This document shows positions 9,970 to 19,789 of a stretch of 48,879 nucleotides of DNA, piece after piece. Positions within the stretch are counted from its first letter, which is position 1. Each line of letters begins with the position of its first letter. A program made the translations under genes and the position numbers. Under the pieces are notes generated by a model, which worked only from the letters and a program-made list of their open reading frames with translations, was not told the origin of the DNA and made no database searches. The stretch spans positions 1-48,879 of the forward strand of contig JAUCBJ010007272.1 of the NCBI GenBank assembly GCA_032718475.1. Direction: 5' to 3'. The stretch is from Nemertoderma westbladi. Lineage: Eukaryota; Xenacoelomorpha; Nemertodermatida; Nemertodermatidae.

Positions 9970-10100
9970 TCCCTCTTCAGTAGCTGCTACCCGAAGGTAT
10001 GACTGGTGCTACTCGTATCCCAAGGTTTGTTCCCAGTAATTCAACAGGTACGCATTTTATCGACCCCAGTCAATGAAAAAAGGTCGAGCAGAATGAGAAC
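9970..10100 (-). mobile_element. SINE fragment (body only)
   Basis: TAGCTGCTACCCGA and TTTTATCGACCCCAGT are shared, in the same orientation, with the complete SINE at 26197-26457. The tRNA-like head is missing. On the minus strand the block GGGTCGATAAAA..GTACC matches what I know as the Nin domain of metazoan SINEs. Confidence 0.65.
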
Positions 10101-11035
10101 CAACCTGTTGAAACTTAGAAAGACACTAAATATTGCTACAATGAACGCACGCACTCTAAAACTGCTTAGCAAACATTATTGCAGCTCTGGCAATGGAATA
10201 TTACATCGACATCATTTGTATTCAAGAATATCAGATTAGTCATGAGCCATCAAGTATAATGAATGACATTTGAAATGGACGTTTATAACGTCCATCCACT
10301 TCCAGTCTGCAAATTCAGCAGAAAGCAATTCGGTCAAAGTTTCAATTGGTTGAGTATGAATTCTCCTAAGTCCATTTACACTTCTGACACTAAACCCCAT
10401 CGAATATAAAAATTCCAGGATCATAAACTAATATAATGGCATTTAACTGCGAGGCATACAGTAGTCAGCTCGTCCAACCTAATTTGTTCGGACCAGACCA
10501 GACTGCAGAGCTCAGACTCAGTTTGAGAGCCAGTACACTCAGGACAAGCAAGCGAATCAACTATGACTGGGAGAAACTCAGAACTGACAATGCAGTAAAG
10601 GAAGCTTACACAGTAAAAAGTTCAAAATCGCAAGAGAGAAAAGATGTTAAGATACTCCTACTCCAAAGTAAAAACTGAACAGCCAACAGCCGAAAACATC
10701 AACAAGGTTGAAAAACAACTAGGCACCTGCCGAACTCCAAAGAAGTATTAAAAGCATGTCCAATTATAAAGCGAGTGGATTAGGTGAAATCCCTGAAGAG
10801 GTATGGAAAACATGAGTGCTAAAAAGACAATTTTCGGATGATTGCAACCGGATGTTAAAAGGGGAAAATTCACCACCAATTTGGACTAAAGGTCAACTAA
10901 AGCCTCTCCCCAAGAAAGGAGACCTCGGCATACCAACAAACTATCGTGGGATCTGTCTGCTTGTGGTAGCTGAGCTGCCAAAATATACAATAAAATGATT
11001 CTATATAGGATTAGGCCTCACATAGAGAATGTTGC
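10085..11035 (+). pseudogene. Old LINE remnant (endonuclease and RT start)
   Basis: Broken plus-strand frames give NIATMNARTLKL (start of an AP endonuclease domain), then LRLSLRASTLRTSKR (endonuclease-RT linker) near 10520, then SNYKASGLGEIPEEVW and PPIWTKGQLKPLPKKGD..NYRGI (start of the RT domain) near 10755-10950. All are out of frame with each other. The layout resembles the RTE-like LINE elsewhere in the window but is much older. Confidence 0.65.
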
Positions 11036-11040
11036 TCTTT

Positions 11041-11336
11041 TATGTTGCGTTTTATAAATAAATACAGTTGAAAAAATATTTCTATCATACCAAAAACATC
11101 TGCCATATTTTAAAATAAATAAATAAAATCTGAAATATTAAAAAAAAAATACAATAATATTGTATAAATGTTGGGTAACGGCAATATGTTCCAGAACCTT
11201 TATATGTATCAAAACTTAAAAATAGCTACATAAAAAGTATTATAAAATGAACAATAATGCTTGATAGGGCCGTGGTGATGGAGACGTTTTAAAATTCTTT
11301 TCTAACAACAATTGTAAAGCGAAAATACAAATCTTT
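11041..11336. other. AT-rich spacer
   Basis: No gene or structured repeat seen. Confidence 0.4.
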
Positions 11337-11661
11337 TTAAATATAAGTATTATACAATATTCTATATATTAAATGGTGGTGTACATTAAGTATATTACCT
11401 TTAAAATTGACGTAACAACTTCGATAGAATCGGGTTCCCAAAATAGTTAGGTCTTCAAGCTCACCATCTCCCAAATCCAACGGAATCTTCAAATTTCCAG
11501 CTACTGTAATTCTTCGTATCGTGGCAATCTTGTTTCGCAAATGGCAAAAGTCCTTTCTCATATTGCTTTCGCTGCATTTTTCTAGCGTTTCCAACTTTTG
11601 GATTTTTTGGATCTAACGCCTTACATAAGGCGGTAGATCCAGATAAGGCAATCTTTCTCAA
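11337..11661 (-). pseudogene. Fragment of a Cys-rich TE-type protein
   Basis: Two overlapping minus-strand frames give ALCKALDPKNPKVGNARK and then LTILGTRFYRSCYVNFKG. The spacing of a Cys pair followed by F-Y-x-S-C-Y-x-x-F resembles the N-terminal zinc-like module of the decayed genes at 7314-8397, although the sequence is a different family member. It is frameshifted and not functional. Confidence 0.35.
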
Positions 11662-11748
11662 AACTAAATGTCACTATTAATCACAATATTTTTTAATTAT
11701 TTTAGTCAAAGCACTAGTCGCCTCCAAATCTCTTTAAGGTCATTTTCA

Positions 11749-11856
11749 TTGCCTAAATGTGACTTATTACTGCAGTGTTTTGAATCATAATAAATTGTCA
11801 TTGCCTAACTAAATATAACTTATTACTGCAATGTTTTGAATCATAAAAACATAATA
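11749..11856. repeat. Short tandem duplication
   Basis: Two units of about 55 bp share CATTGCCTAA, ACTTATTACTGCA and TGTTTTGAATCATAA, with small differences. Confidence 0.7.
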
Positions 11857-11949
11857 TTCTAGAATGTTTAATGTTGTTGCTAACACATTCTCTACATAGA
11901 TTAACATTTTTTTGGTAATTTTGTTATGATTTTATCCTCCAAACAAACG

Positions 11950-12110
11950 GCAATAAAAAAAATTGCTCAACCTTTCCCAAAGTCTTTATAGCGAAAATTT
12001 ATTGTTATAATGTTGAACAACATCATGAGCAAATAAAATTGCAGTCATACGCTGGAGAACGGTTCGTCAGTAAAATGTACCAAGCGTCTACTCGACTATC
12101 AGGTTATTAT
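11950..12110. repeat. Right member of an inverted repeat pair (with 8693-8835)
   Basis: See the left member. The words TTGCTCAAC, GCAGTCATAC and GTCTACTCGACTATCA are the reverse complements of those at 8693-8835. Confidence 0.5.
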
Positions 12111-12354
12111 TTCCGTATATTAACTCTAGAACATTGCAATATTGTATGTATGTATAACCGTTCTTATCTTCAGCTGAACGATTAATATGTTATCAAAACA
12201 TATTATTTTAGAAATTTTATTTATTTTTTATACCATAATTAGATCAATAAATTATAATTCTACAAGAAAAAATGTTGACTTGTTTCTCTCTCTATCTCTC
12301 ACATTATTCCTCGGCTGGTTTTACAAGGTTTTGTAATTTTGTTAATTTTGCTCT

Positions 12355-12517
12355 TTTAGAAACATTTGCACCCAAGGAGCTAGAAATACCTGTGAGTGAT
12401 GGAAGAGAATCATGTGGACCACTGGACGGTATAATAGGATACTGTGGCACCGACTATTACTTCGGATCAGCTAAAACCTGGGAGACCTGGTATTACTGCA
12501 TATACCCTCTTATGTAG
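12355..12517 (+). CDS. Possible terminal exon of an unknown gene
   Basis: A TTTTGCTCTTTTAG acceptor-like stretch is followed by an open frame ending SAKTWETWYYCIYPLM and a stop. The peptide is rich in Cys and Trp (GPLDGIIGYCGTDYYFG), which looks unlike random AT-rich translation. No matching upstream exon was found, no family is recognised, and it overlaps no known repeat. Confidence 0.2.
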
Positions 12518-12861
12518 ACAGCCACCGACCTAAGTGTATATTCATTGGTTATGTAAAATAACTATCAACAATTGGGGTTTTTCCATTATTCGTCATATTT
12601 TTTTTAGGTTAATTTGAATATGTTTCCACTGCTTTAGACTGACTGAGCGGTACTGTGCAGATGCAAACAAGGTAATAACGGATACAATTTAGCTATTTTG
12701 ATTTTATTCATTTATTAATTATTTGTTTTAGCTATTAATTACTGTTTCATTTAGTTTAATATTAATAAGATCGCATGAAATGTGACACATAAATAGATTA
12801 TTATCCTCTGGACTTATTATTTTAGTTATAATTTTTATTTTCGTTGTTTACTCTTTGGTTA
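12518..12861. other. 3' flank of the PAN-TSP1-FTP gene
   Basis: AT-rich. This is where the 3' untranslated region of the minus-strand gene should lie. No clear poly(A) signal was assigned. Confidence 0.35.
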
Positions 12862-13065
12862 CTAAGCGTTTAAACAAGGTGTCCCTGACGATACGATAAA
12901 GTTTTGGATCTGGCCGTTATCATTGAAGAAAACAACATATCGTCCAACATCACCTTTGCAATGAATTAAATCCACATTGTTGCCAGTTAGTGTCCCACAA
13001 GGAGTTGTACCACTTCCACCAAGACCGTTGAGGAGTGCTGGGTCAGTGTTGTTTGTCAGATAAAT
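12862..13065 (-). CDS. PAN-TSP1-FTP secreted protein, exon 6 (end of fucolectin domain)
   Basis: Residues about 309-375 of the spliced protein. The acceptor is TTTTTGCAG at 13066-13074, and the frame starts IYLTNNTDP in phase 0, matching the phase-0 end of exon 5. The stretch supplies the second half of an F5/8 C fucolectin-type domain: a strand of the IxVGNN type, CGTLTG, then GDVGRYVVFFN, which fits the usual GRYVxV strand, and a stop after SSGTPCLNA. In this family the domain binds fucose or other glycans with calcium. Intron 5, upstream, is 6.1 kb and is filled by nested LINEs. Confidence 0.85.
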   Translation of the reverse strand: MYLTNNTDPALLNGLGGSGTTPCGTLTGNNVDLIHCKGDVGRYVVFFNDNGQIQNFIVSSGTPCLNA

Positions 13066-13364
13066 CTGCAAAAATACATTGTTGAAGATTACGTTGTTGA
13101 AAGATGCGTTGTTGACGTTGTTAAATTGTTGTATTTAAAATGATTTTGTAAAGTGGCTGCTTGAATATTTTAATAAATAATTATTTAGATGTTGGTCAAT
13201 GTAGTAATTTTACATGTATATATTTTGGTAACTATTAATCAACTAGAAATAAATATATAAATTAACGCAATTCATATACTGGTCTGCGTTACATTAACAA
13301 TTTTTCTTATTTTGCAGACCCATTTTTAAACTCTCCTAAAAAATGTTTTTTTGGGAGGGAGAAA

Positions 13365-13760
13365 CTCTGCCGGATAGTTCTGAAAGATGACAATTACCGA
13401 AAGCTAACAAAAGTTACTGAAAGTAATCGAAAAGGTTAAAGTCGGGGTGAAAGATATCCATTCACTGATAGGGTGCACATTTCTCACTTTCTTTGTTCGA
13501 TGGCATTCATAAACAAAAGTGATATGGGCTTTAATTCAAATAATTCCCTTTTAAATTCAAATATTCCATCGCGAAATATTAATTCACGAAGAGTAAGCTC
13601 TCTCTAAACTACAAGAGTGCTAGGCTTGTTCATTAGGTCTGACCTGCATTCCATTACTTGATTACCAGTAGGCTACTAGTACTACAGTCCCTACCCTGCC
13701 ACACCATCAGACCAGCTACCCCCTGACCATGTGGGGGCGCATTACAGCATTGATGATGGT
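13365..13760. repeat. Left arm of a long inverted repeat
   Basis: It is similar, in reverse complement, to 18260-18690. Shared words include GTTCTGAAAGA, TACTGAAAGTAAT, TCGAAAAGGTTAAAG, CACTGATAGGG/TACTGATAGGG, CATTCATAAACAAA and GATATGGGCT. The arms are about 400 bp and roughly 70-75% alike by eye. They enclose the CR1/L2-like LINE with its nested insertion. Confidence 0.75.
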
Positions 13761-13971
13761 CTATTCATTAAAAACTCTTATAATATTTAAAAAAAAATCG
13801 ATTCTGGTACTGATAACACGGCGATAGTAAAACCTGTAGGCCTCACCACTGCACCATCCCTTGAATACCAATATATATGTATTTATATCATTCTGCTGCA
13901 CATACAGCAATATATTATAACATGCACAATGTATATAAAAAAAATTATAAAAAATTTAATCGGTTCAGCGA

Positions 13972-14012
13972 CTCACCGCAACAAATAGCGCAGCTAGTGC
14001 TATTGGGGTGAG
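13972..14012 (-). repeat. Hairpin at the LINE 3' end
   Basis: CTCACC (13972-13977) pairs with GGTGAG (14007-14012), and inside it AATAGC (13984-13989) pairs with GCTATT (13999-14004). LINE reverse transcriptases often recognise a 3' stem-loop of this kind. The role here is inferred. Confidence 0.55.
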
Positions 14013-14076
14013 CCACAATGGACAGCAGGATTAGGGGTGGGAAGGATTTTCGGAGAGGGACAGGAATGGGGGGAAT

Positions 14077-14094
14077 GGGGGGGGGGGGGGGGGG
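14077..14094. repeat. Poly-G run of 18
   Basis: An uninterrupted G run, C on the LINE's own strand, within the LINE 3' noncoding region. Confidence 0.85.
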
Positions 14095-14397
14095 CGGTGC
14101 TGGTGGATTGCTTCACGAATACTATTTTGATTGTTGGTTAATGATGTTGAGGATGATCATTGTTCTATAAATTTGTTAAAAAGTCATAGTCTTAAAATTC
14201 AATTCAAAATTTAAATTCAAATTAAATGTTGCTATGAATCAAGGAGGACTTTTTTTGGTTCGTATCTCGACGGGCACCGAGTTCCAGATTATTGGCCCTC
14301 GAAAACTCACGGAACGTTGATAGGAAGCGAGGTGAAAAAGTGGAATGGTAAAATCACCACAGGCGGAGGAGCGAGTGTAATAGTTGTCAATTGTGGA

Positions 14398-14775
14398 TCA
14401 TTTCTGGAAAAGTTTACTAAGTAATGAAGTGGTACTTATAAATTTTGAGTGAATATCGTGCATGAAAGTAGCAATGGAAAGTTCGTAGAGTTTGTTGAGT
14501 GGTAGAATTTTAAGTTGTTTGTATATGGGTAATGAGGAAGCCCGGTAGTGTGAAAAGGTAATACAAGGAATTAGTTTGTTAACGTTAGTGTGCAGTGGTT
14601 TAAGTAAAGAAGAGTTGGAGCTACCCCGTAGTATTATACCGTACTTGATGTAAAGATGAATTAGTGTAAAATGTAGAGTTCGGAGGATGTTAAGAGGAAA
14701 GATATGTTGAAGTTTATAAAAGATACTGGTAGATTTATATATTTTCTTAAGTACGTATTTAGTATGTGTTTTCAT
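14398..14775 (-). pseudogene. LINE RT, C-terminal (thumb) region
   Basis: Contains LKKIYKSTSIFYKL, LRTLHFTLIHLYIKYGIIL and LPIYKQLKILPLNKLYELS. These are typical of the region after the RT palm in CR1/Jockey-type elements. It is separated from the RT core by about 180 bp with frame breaks. Confidence 0.7.
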
Positions 14776-14951
14776 TGCATATTATCATCTAACCAAATAC
14801 CCAGTAATTTTGTATTATTTTGTGTATATTATATATTATGTATGTTATAATTTTGTGCGGTTTGTTTAATTTCGGTATCATTGATTTTAATTGGATGGTT
14901 GATTTTGTTTGTAGTGGCAATATTGGAAAAAATGGTGTATTCGTGTTTTTT

Positions 14952-15790
14952 TTAATTAAGGAGTAGTCTGTTATCAGTTAGCCAGTCATTGAGTTTTGAA
15001 AGTTCGTTGTTTGTGGTAGAGACTAGGAGGTCAATGTTTGAATGGGAGTTGAATGGAGTTGTGTCGTCGGCAAAAAGTGTGCGAAGTAAGTTGGGCAAAT
15101 CATTAATAAATATGGGGAAGAGTGTTTGGGCGAGACAAGATCCTTGTGGTACACCACATGATATCGGTAATAAAGTAGAGTTAATGCCGTCAATTGAGAC
15201 AAATTGGTTCCGATTGGATAGAAAATTCGAAATTAGTTTAAGAGGAATACCTCTAACACCATAGGGATCAAGTTTCTTTATAAGGATCTTGTGGTCTACA
15301 GTGTCGAAGGCCTTTTTAAGGTCAATATAAACTGCACAAGTTTTCTGATAGGAGTCGAGCATAGTGTAAATTTTTTCGCATATTGAAATCAATTGAAATC
15401 ATATTGAAATTTTATCGCATGCGAAGTGGAAGTTTTGGGATGGAAGCCGTATTGAGAGCTAGTGATTAGGTTGTATTTGTAAAGGTAAGACTGTAATTGT
15501 TCGTTTAAAATTTGTTCTAGAATTTTGCTGAAAATGGGAAGTAGAGATATGGGACGGTAATTGTTGGGGTCAGAAAGGTCATCCGATTTGAAAAGAGGAA
15601 TAACTTTGGCAATTTTTAAGGAGTTGGGAAAGAAGCCAGCAGAGATTGAAATATTAAATAAGTAACATAAATGGTGAGAAAGCTGTTCAGCTGCTATTGT
15701 AATGAGTTTAGGAGGAAAAGGATCATTGGAACTGGAATTTAATTTAAGGTGAATAATTCTATACTGTAGTTCAACCAGTGAAGTTTCCAT
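14952..15790 (-). pseudogene. LINE reverse transcriptase core (CR1/L2-like)
   Basis: Two frames, 15790-15389 and 15392-14952. The first gives PPKLITIAAEQLSHHL and IAKVIPLFKSDD..NYRPISLLPIFSKILE. The second gives VYIDLKKAFDTVDHKIL, the motif CGVPQGSCLAQTLFPIF, and the catalytic box FADDT. The palm residues are intact, but the element as a whole is broken. A 91-residue plus-strand frame here is a shadow. Confidence 0.8.
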
Positions 15791-16192
15791 ATTTCCATAA
15801 TTGTGGCGACTTTGAGATAAAGATATAGATATAGAGTTTCTGGTAGGTAAAGTATTCTGCAGTTTAGAACCTACTGTTGCAAAATATGAATTAAAGGCGT
15901 CAGTGATCTCCCGGGGATCAGATATAATTTTTGTGTCCGAATCAGTTTTAATGACTAGTTTTTTTGGAGATGATCTCGATGAACATTTTTGTAAAACAGA
16001 ATTGATGATAAACCATGATTGCGAATATTGTTTGAGTTATTGTCAAATTGTTGAAAAAAAATATTTTTTTCAGCTGCTCTCAGAGTTGATGTTAGTCAGC
16101 TACGGTAAAAGGTGAACCATTAGTGATTGGTTTCGGTTTTATTTTTTAGATAATTACGGAACAGTTTGTCCTTTGTGTGAATGGATTTGAGT

Positions 16193-16202
16193 AAGCTGTC
16201 AC
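16193..16202. repeat. Target site duplication, left (nested LINE)
   Basis: AAGCTGTCAC is repeated at 17856-17865, on the other side of the nested LINE. Joining the flanks restores the host LINE reading SDS..LLKSIH. Confidence 0.75.
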
Positions 16203-17855
16203 TACTACTACTACTAGGATCGGCATGCTGCATTGCAGCTGCATTTTTAAGACTGCTGTGCCGGCTTGTCGACAAAATTACGCCGCCACAACTCCCTATC
16301 ACCCATGACATTTGCTAGATCATCCACATCTTCAAGGCCAGTGTCCTTTAAGATGCGTGTCAAGAAAGTCATGGGCTGTCCACCATGCTTATTCACTCGA
16401 TGAGGCCGCCAAAGCACAAGATTATGCACTGGCTGGTCCTCACCGCGAAAGCAATGTCCTGCAAAGTGGGGGCGATTTTGTTCTAGTGTAAAGCTTGGGG
16501 GAACCAATGAGACACCTCCAATGTTATATAGTGTCTGGTTGGATATGTGTGCATTGTGCATTGCATCTGTGTCACCGTCAACAGTAGACACAAATGTTGT
16601 CGAACCATCGTATACTGATCTGATTGCTGCAATAATTTCATCAGGAATCCCATATAATGAAAGTATGCCGAACATACGTGAGCGAGAGACTGAATCAAAG
16701 GCCTTGAAGAAGTCAACAAAGATAACAGCCAGATGCCTGTCTTTCTTTTTTGATAACTCTTCAATTATCCTTCTAAGTGCCAAAATTGTCTCCATGGTCC
16801 CACGACCTTTACGGAACCCATTCTGATTTCCACGGAGCAGTCTCTCAATGGGATCCCTGATGCGATTTAATAGAATTATATTGTATAGTTTTGCAGCAAT
16901 CGAGATCAATGAGATTCCCCCAAAAGAACCACAGAGTGTTAGGTTGCCCTTCTTGGGAACTGGCACCAACTTATTTGTTTTCATTTCTTGTGGGACTCTT
17001 GTTGTTCGGTACATGTCTACTATGATGGGATAGATGAGCTTTAAACACTCAGGTATTTTAAAGACCTCATGGGGAACACCATCTACTCCACTGGCACGAT
17101 TTGTCTTAATGCTCTTTGCAGCAGCCTTCACTTCTGCAAAGGAGATATCACCAATGGGAATATCTGGGAGTACAGACTCCGACACTTTTACTTCTATAAA
17201 GTTATCAGGCAATACCCTGTCATTATTGAGGAGCTTTTCAAAGTGGGCCTTCCAACCATTGAGGCGATCGGCTGGTGATTCAGCCTTAACCTTGGTGGTT
17301 GGTTGGCTTTTTCGACCAGCAAGCAAGTTCATCGATCTCCATGCCTGGGATGATTTCATTGATGGCATCAACCTGTTGGTTTATTAGCTCCTGTAAATTA
17401 ACAGAGTACTGCCTGTTCAGGGACCTAGATGCAGCCTTAACTGCATTCTTGGCCGCTGTAGTCTGTTTGAGTCGAGACTCTTTCTGCGCCTTGTAGAGGT
17501 CATTTTGGCATTTCTGAATTTTGTTGTCAGTCCAGGGGGCCCGTTTCCTGTTTCGAGGGTATACAGGAACTGTTTCTGCAGCTGCTAACTTAACTGCCTC
17601 TGTGAAGGCAGTATAGCCCTCACAGTGATCTGCCGCCTCAGAGGCAAGAACCTCATACCTGTTACTCAGCTGTAGTGTGAAGCTGGATCTCACACTTGGG
17701 TGTTGGAACAGAGAGGACCAGTCATGCCGCGGCAAGGCAGATTTCGTTGTTCTGCTAGCACGCAGACTAAGTCTTACCTTGGCCACAATAAGGCGGTGAT
17801 CACTGGAAAAGGGTCGTAGTGTAAATGCATTACAGTCTTGTATAGAGCTCTTGTA
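16203..17855 (-). mobile_element. RTE-like LINE copy with internal deletion, nested in the CR1/L2-like LINE
   Basis: From 17855 down: an endonuclease-RT linker (17786-17286; RLSLRASRTTKS, RNRKRAPWTDNKIQKC), then the RT start (17371-16600; SIKTNRASGVDGVP, NQNGFRKGRGTMETILALRR, FVDFFKAFDSVSRSRM). After STVDGDTD it jumps to AMHNAHISNQTLYNIGG, losing the palm with the FADD box and all that follows up to the C-terminal domain. It then ends VMGDRELWRRNFVDKPAQ..S, a stop, a short 3' UTR and CCTAGTAGTAGTAGTAG. The 5' end is truncated. The tail, short 3' UTR and RT style fit RTE-like elements; the clade call is tentative. Confidence 0.8.
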
Positions 17856-17865
17856 AAGCTGTCAC
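17856..17865. repeat. Target site duplication, right (nested LINE)
   Basis: AAGCTGTCAC, matching 16193-16202. It marks the 5' truncation point of the nested LINE. Confidence 0.75.
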
Positions 17866-18259
17866 TAATCCAAGGTTTAATCGGTCGATTTTTGTGGTTA
17901 TAAATTTTAGTAGGTAAATTGTCAGTACAATATTTTCGTAAAGTCTTTGTAAAAGTGGTCAAATTTTAAATGCAAAGGAATTGATTCGTCCATGTAAGTC
18001 CAATTGGACGTTGAGTTAATATCCCGAAGAAAGCGTTTAGAATCGAATTTTGAAAAGTCATAAGATGTTCGAGGTTTTGGATTGTTAAAAACACAATAAA
18101 TTTTTGAAGGATGATGAAAGTCGAGTTCTGAGTCCCACAATCTGGAACTCAGGACATTCAGATACTTTCAAAGAATCGCTCACATATATTGCTGTCCTAC
18201 CTCGTCTGGAATTTCCACCATGACAATAACTAAGAATTGGTGGAAAATTTACCAGTACT

Positions 18260-18690
18260 CAGTTTGTACTGTAAGCCATCCTTCAGTGTAATGCAGTAAT
18301 GCGCCACCATGCGGTCAGACAGTAACCGGACTGAATCTGATGGTAGCAGAGTACAGGAGTAGGGAGGGCCCCAGTACTGCTACTGCAGTAGCCTAGTCTA
18401 GCATTGTATTACAACAATCCTTACTGCTGTACTGCATCGGTGAATGTAGTATGTTTCGCTAATGTTTATTTCAAATTAAACGGCAAATATTTGAATTAGA
18501 GCCCATATCTTATTTGTTTATGAATGATGTCTGAAGTTTGAAAGTGCAAAATGTGACCCCTATCAGTAGATGGATAGCTTTCGCCCCTGCTTTAACCTTT
18601 TCGATAATTTTCGCATTACTTTCAGTAGCTTTCGTTAGCTATCGATAAATTGTCCTCTTTCAGAACAGTATCCAACTCTGCCTGGGTGAA
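18260..18690. repeat. Right arm of a long inverted repeat
   Basis: The reverse complement resembles 13365-13760 (see there). It lies just outside the 5' end of the CR1/L2-like LINE. Confidence 0.75.
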
Positions 18691-18699
18691 CCTTAATTA

Positions 18700-19203
18700 G
18701 CAGTGAGATGCCAAGTAGTAGTAACTGTAGTAGTAAAATAAATATCTACAATAACATATGAAATTAATTACAAAAATATTTTACACATGTAGGCCTAGAA
18801 AACTTAATGTTCGCAGGAGTGCTAGAGAAAGCTGGAAGCCTAGAATGACAGGTGTATTTTCAACTGCTGTAAACAATGTACATTATTATAATATTGTTTA
18901 TAGCTTTCCAGCTATGTGCACCTTGGTCTTAATATACTCTACTGGGTAAATACAATATTAGGCTAATTAGTGTAATGGCTAATAAGTATGCCAATGTTTC
19001 AGTGATTAGACCAGACAACCATAAACAATAATTATACCCTACATGATTGAGAAGACCGCCATGAACAGCCTAGTAAACAACAACAGGTGGGATTAAATTA
19101 TTTATGCCTGTTTGGTGATACATAGTACTGCATTACGGTAAACACTACTGTTCTAGTAGGTTGCCAGAGCTGTTGTTTAGAATGCCCTGGTTCAGTATCA
19201 TAC
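18700..19203. other. Intron 5 sequence next to exon 5
   Basis: No gene or known repeat is seen. The 63-residue plus-strand frame here has no recognisable content. The intron's 5' donor sits at its right end (GTATGA on the minus strand, 19203-19198). Confidence 0.4.
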
Positions 19204-19445
19204 CCTGGCTCCAGCTGATCGCGCCCCGCAGCAATCCACTCTATTGTAGAAATGAACCTGTCCCACAGCAACATTCGCCTGAAGATCAACCCACCACCAT
19301 TCTGCTGCATTGATGTTTGTACCGGTACAGGAGCCAGCCGCCCAATCACCATTAGTATTACCATCGACTGCCATTGATGGGTTTACCTGTATCGATTGGG
19401 TATATATACTACTTTGACCTGTTGGTTTTCCTCTGGCTATGTTTC
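19204..19445 (-). CDS. PAN-TSP1-FTP secreted protein, exon 5 (start of fucolectin domain)
   Basis: Residues about 228-308. The acceptor TTAAATATTCAG precedes GAAAC, and the donor is AGG|GTATGA. The frame reads NIARGKPTGQSS, NPSMAVDGNTNGDW, SCTGT, EWWWVDLQ, VHFYNRVDCCGARSAGAR, which is the classic fucolectin (F5/8 C, FTP) N-terminal half. The RxDCCxxR arginine pair used for fucose binding is present. The His of the usual SCTHT motif is Gly here (SCTGT), so binding may be altered. The exon starts with two bases that complete the Gly codon begun by exon 4. Confidence 0.9.
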
Positions 19446-19785
19446 CTGAATATTTAAAATAAATAATTATATTATCATATGAAATGAAATGAATCATGAG
19501 AAACAATAATTTAATAATAATCTAATTAATTTATTGATTGTGATATAGTCATCTAACTTGTTTTATGATAATAATTGTTCGAGGTTATCATACTGTAGTA
19601 ATTAGCGAAACACAGGCTTCAAAAACTAACCTGTGATGTACCTCAAGAAGTTAATGGTGCAATTCACCAAATATGTGTTTTGTGGCTTTAAAAACTTCAT
19701 TTAATTTAACTTAAGGGAAAGGAGCAGGTTACAGTATCGGTTTTGTTAACCAAAACAATAAACAAAACCAACTGACACTGATACT
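19446..19785. other. Start of intron 4, no recognised content
   Basis: AT-rich, apart from the splice acceptor of exon 5 at its left edge. Nothing else is recognised. Confidence 0.4.
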
Positions 19786-19789
19786 CAGA

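Larger units (their letters stand above)
13965..18220 (-). mobile_element. CR1/L2-like LINE, decayed, split by a nested LINE
   Basis: Read from 18220 down: an endonuclease tail (GRTAIYVSDSLKV, about 18210), the linker (LDFHHPSKIYCVFNNPKP, 18140-17922), NRPIKPWISDSFT up to the insertion at 17866, resumption at SLLKSIHTKDKLFRNYLKNK (16190), the RT domain (15790-14952) and the C-terminal region (14775-14398). The 3' noncoding end carries a hairpin and a G/C run. Several frameshifts and stops make it inactive. The RT motifs place it in the Jockey superfamily; CR1/L2 is my best guess. It lies in intron 5 of the PAN-TSP1-FTP gene, in the same orientation as the gene. Confidence 0.8.
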
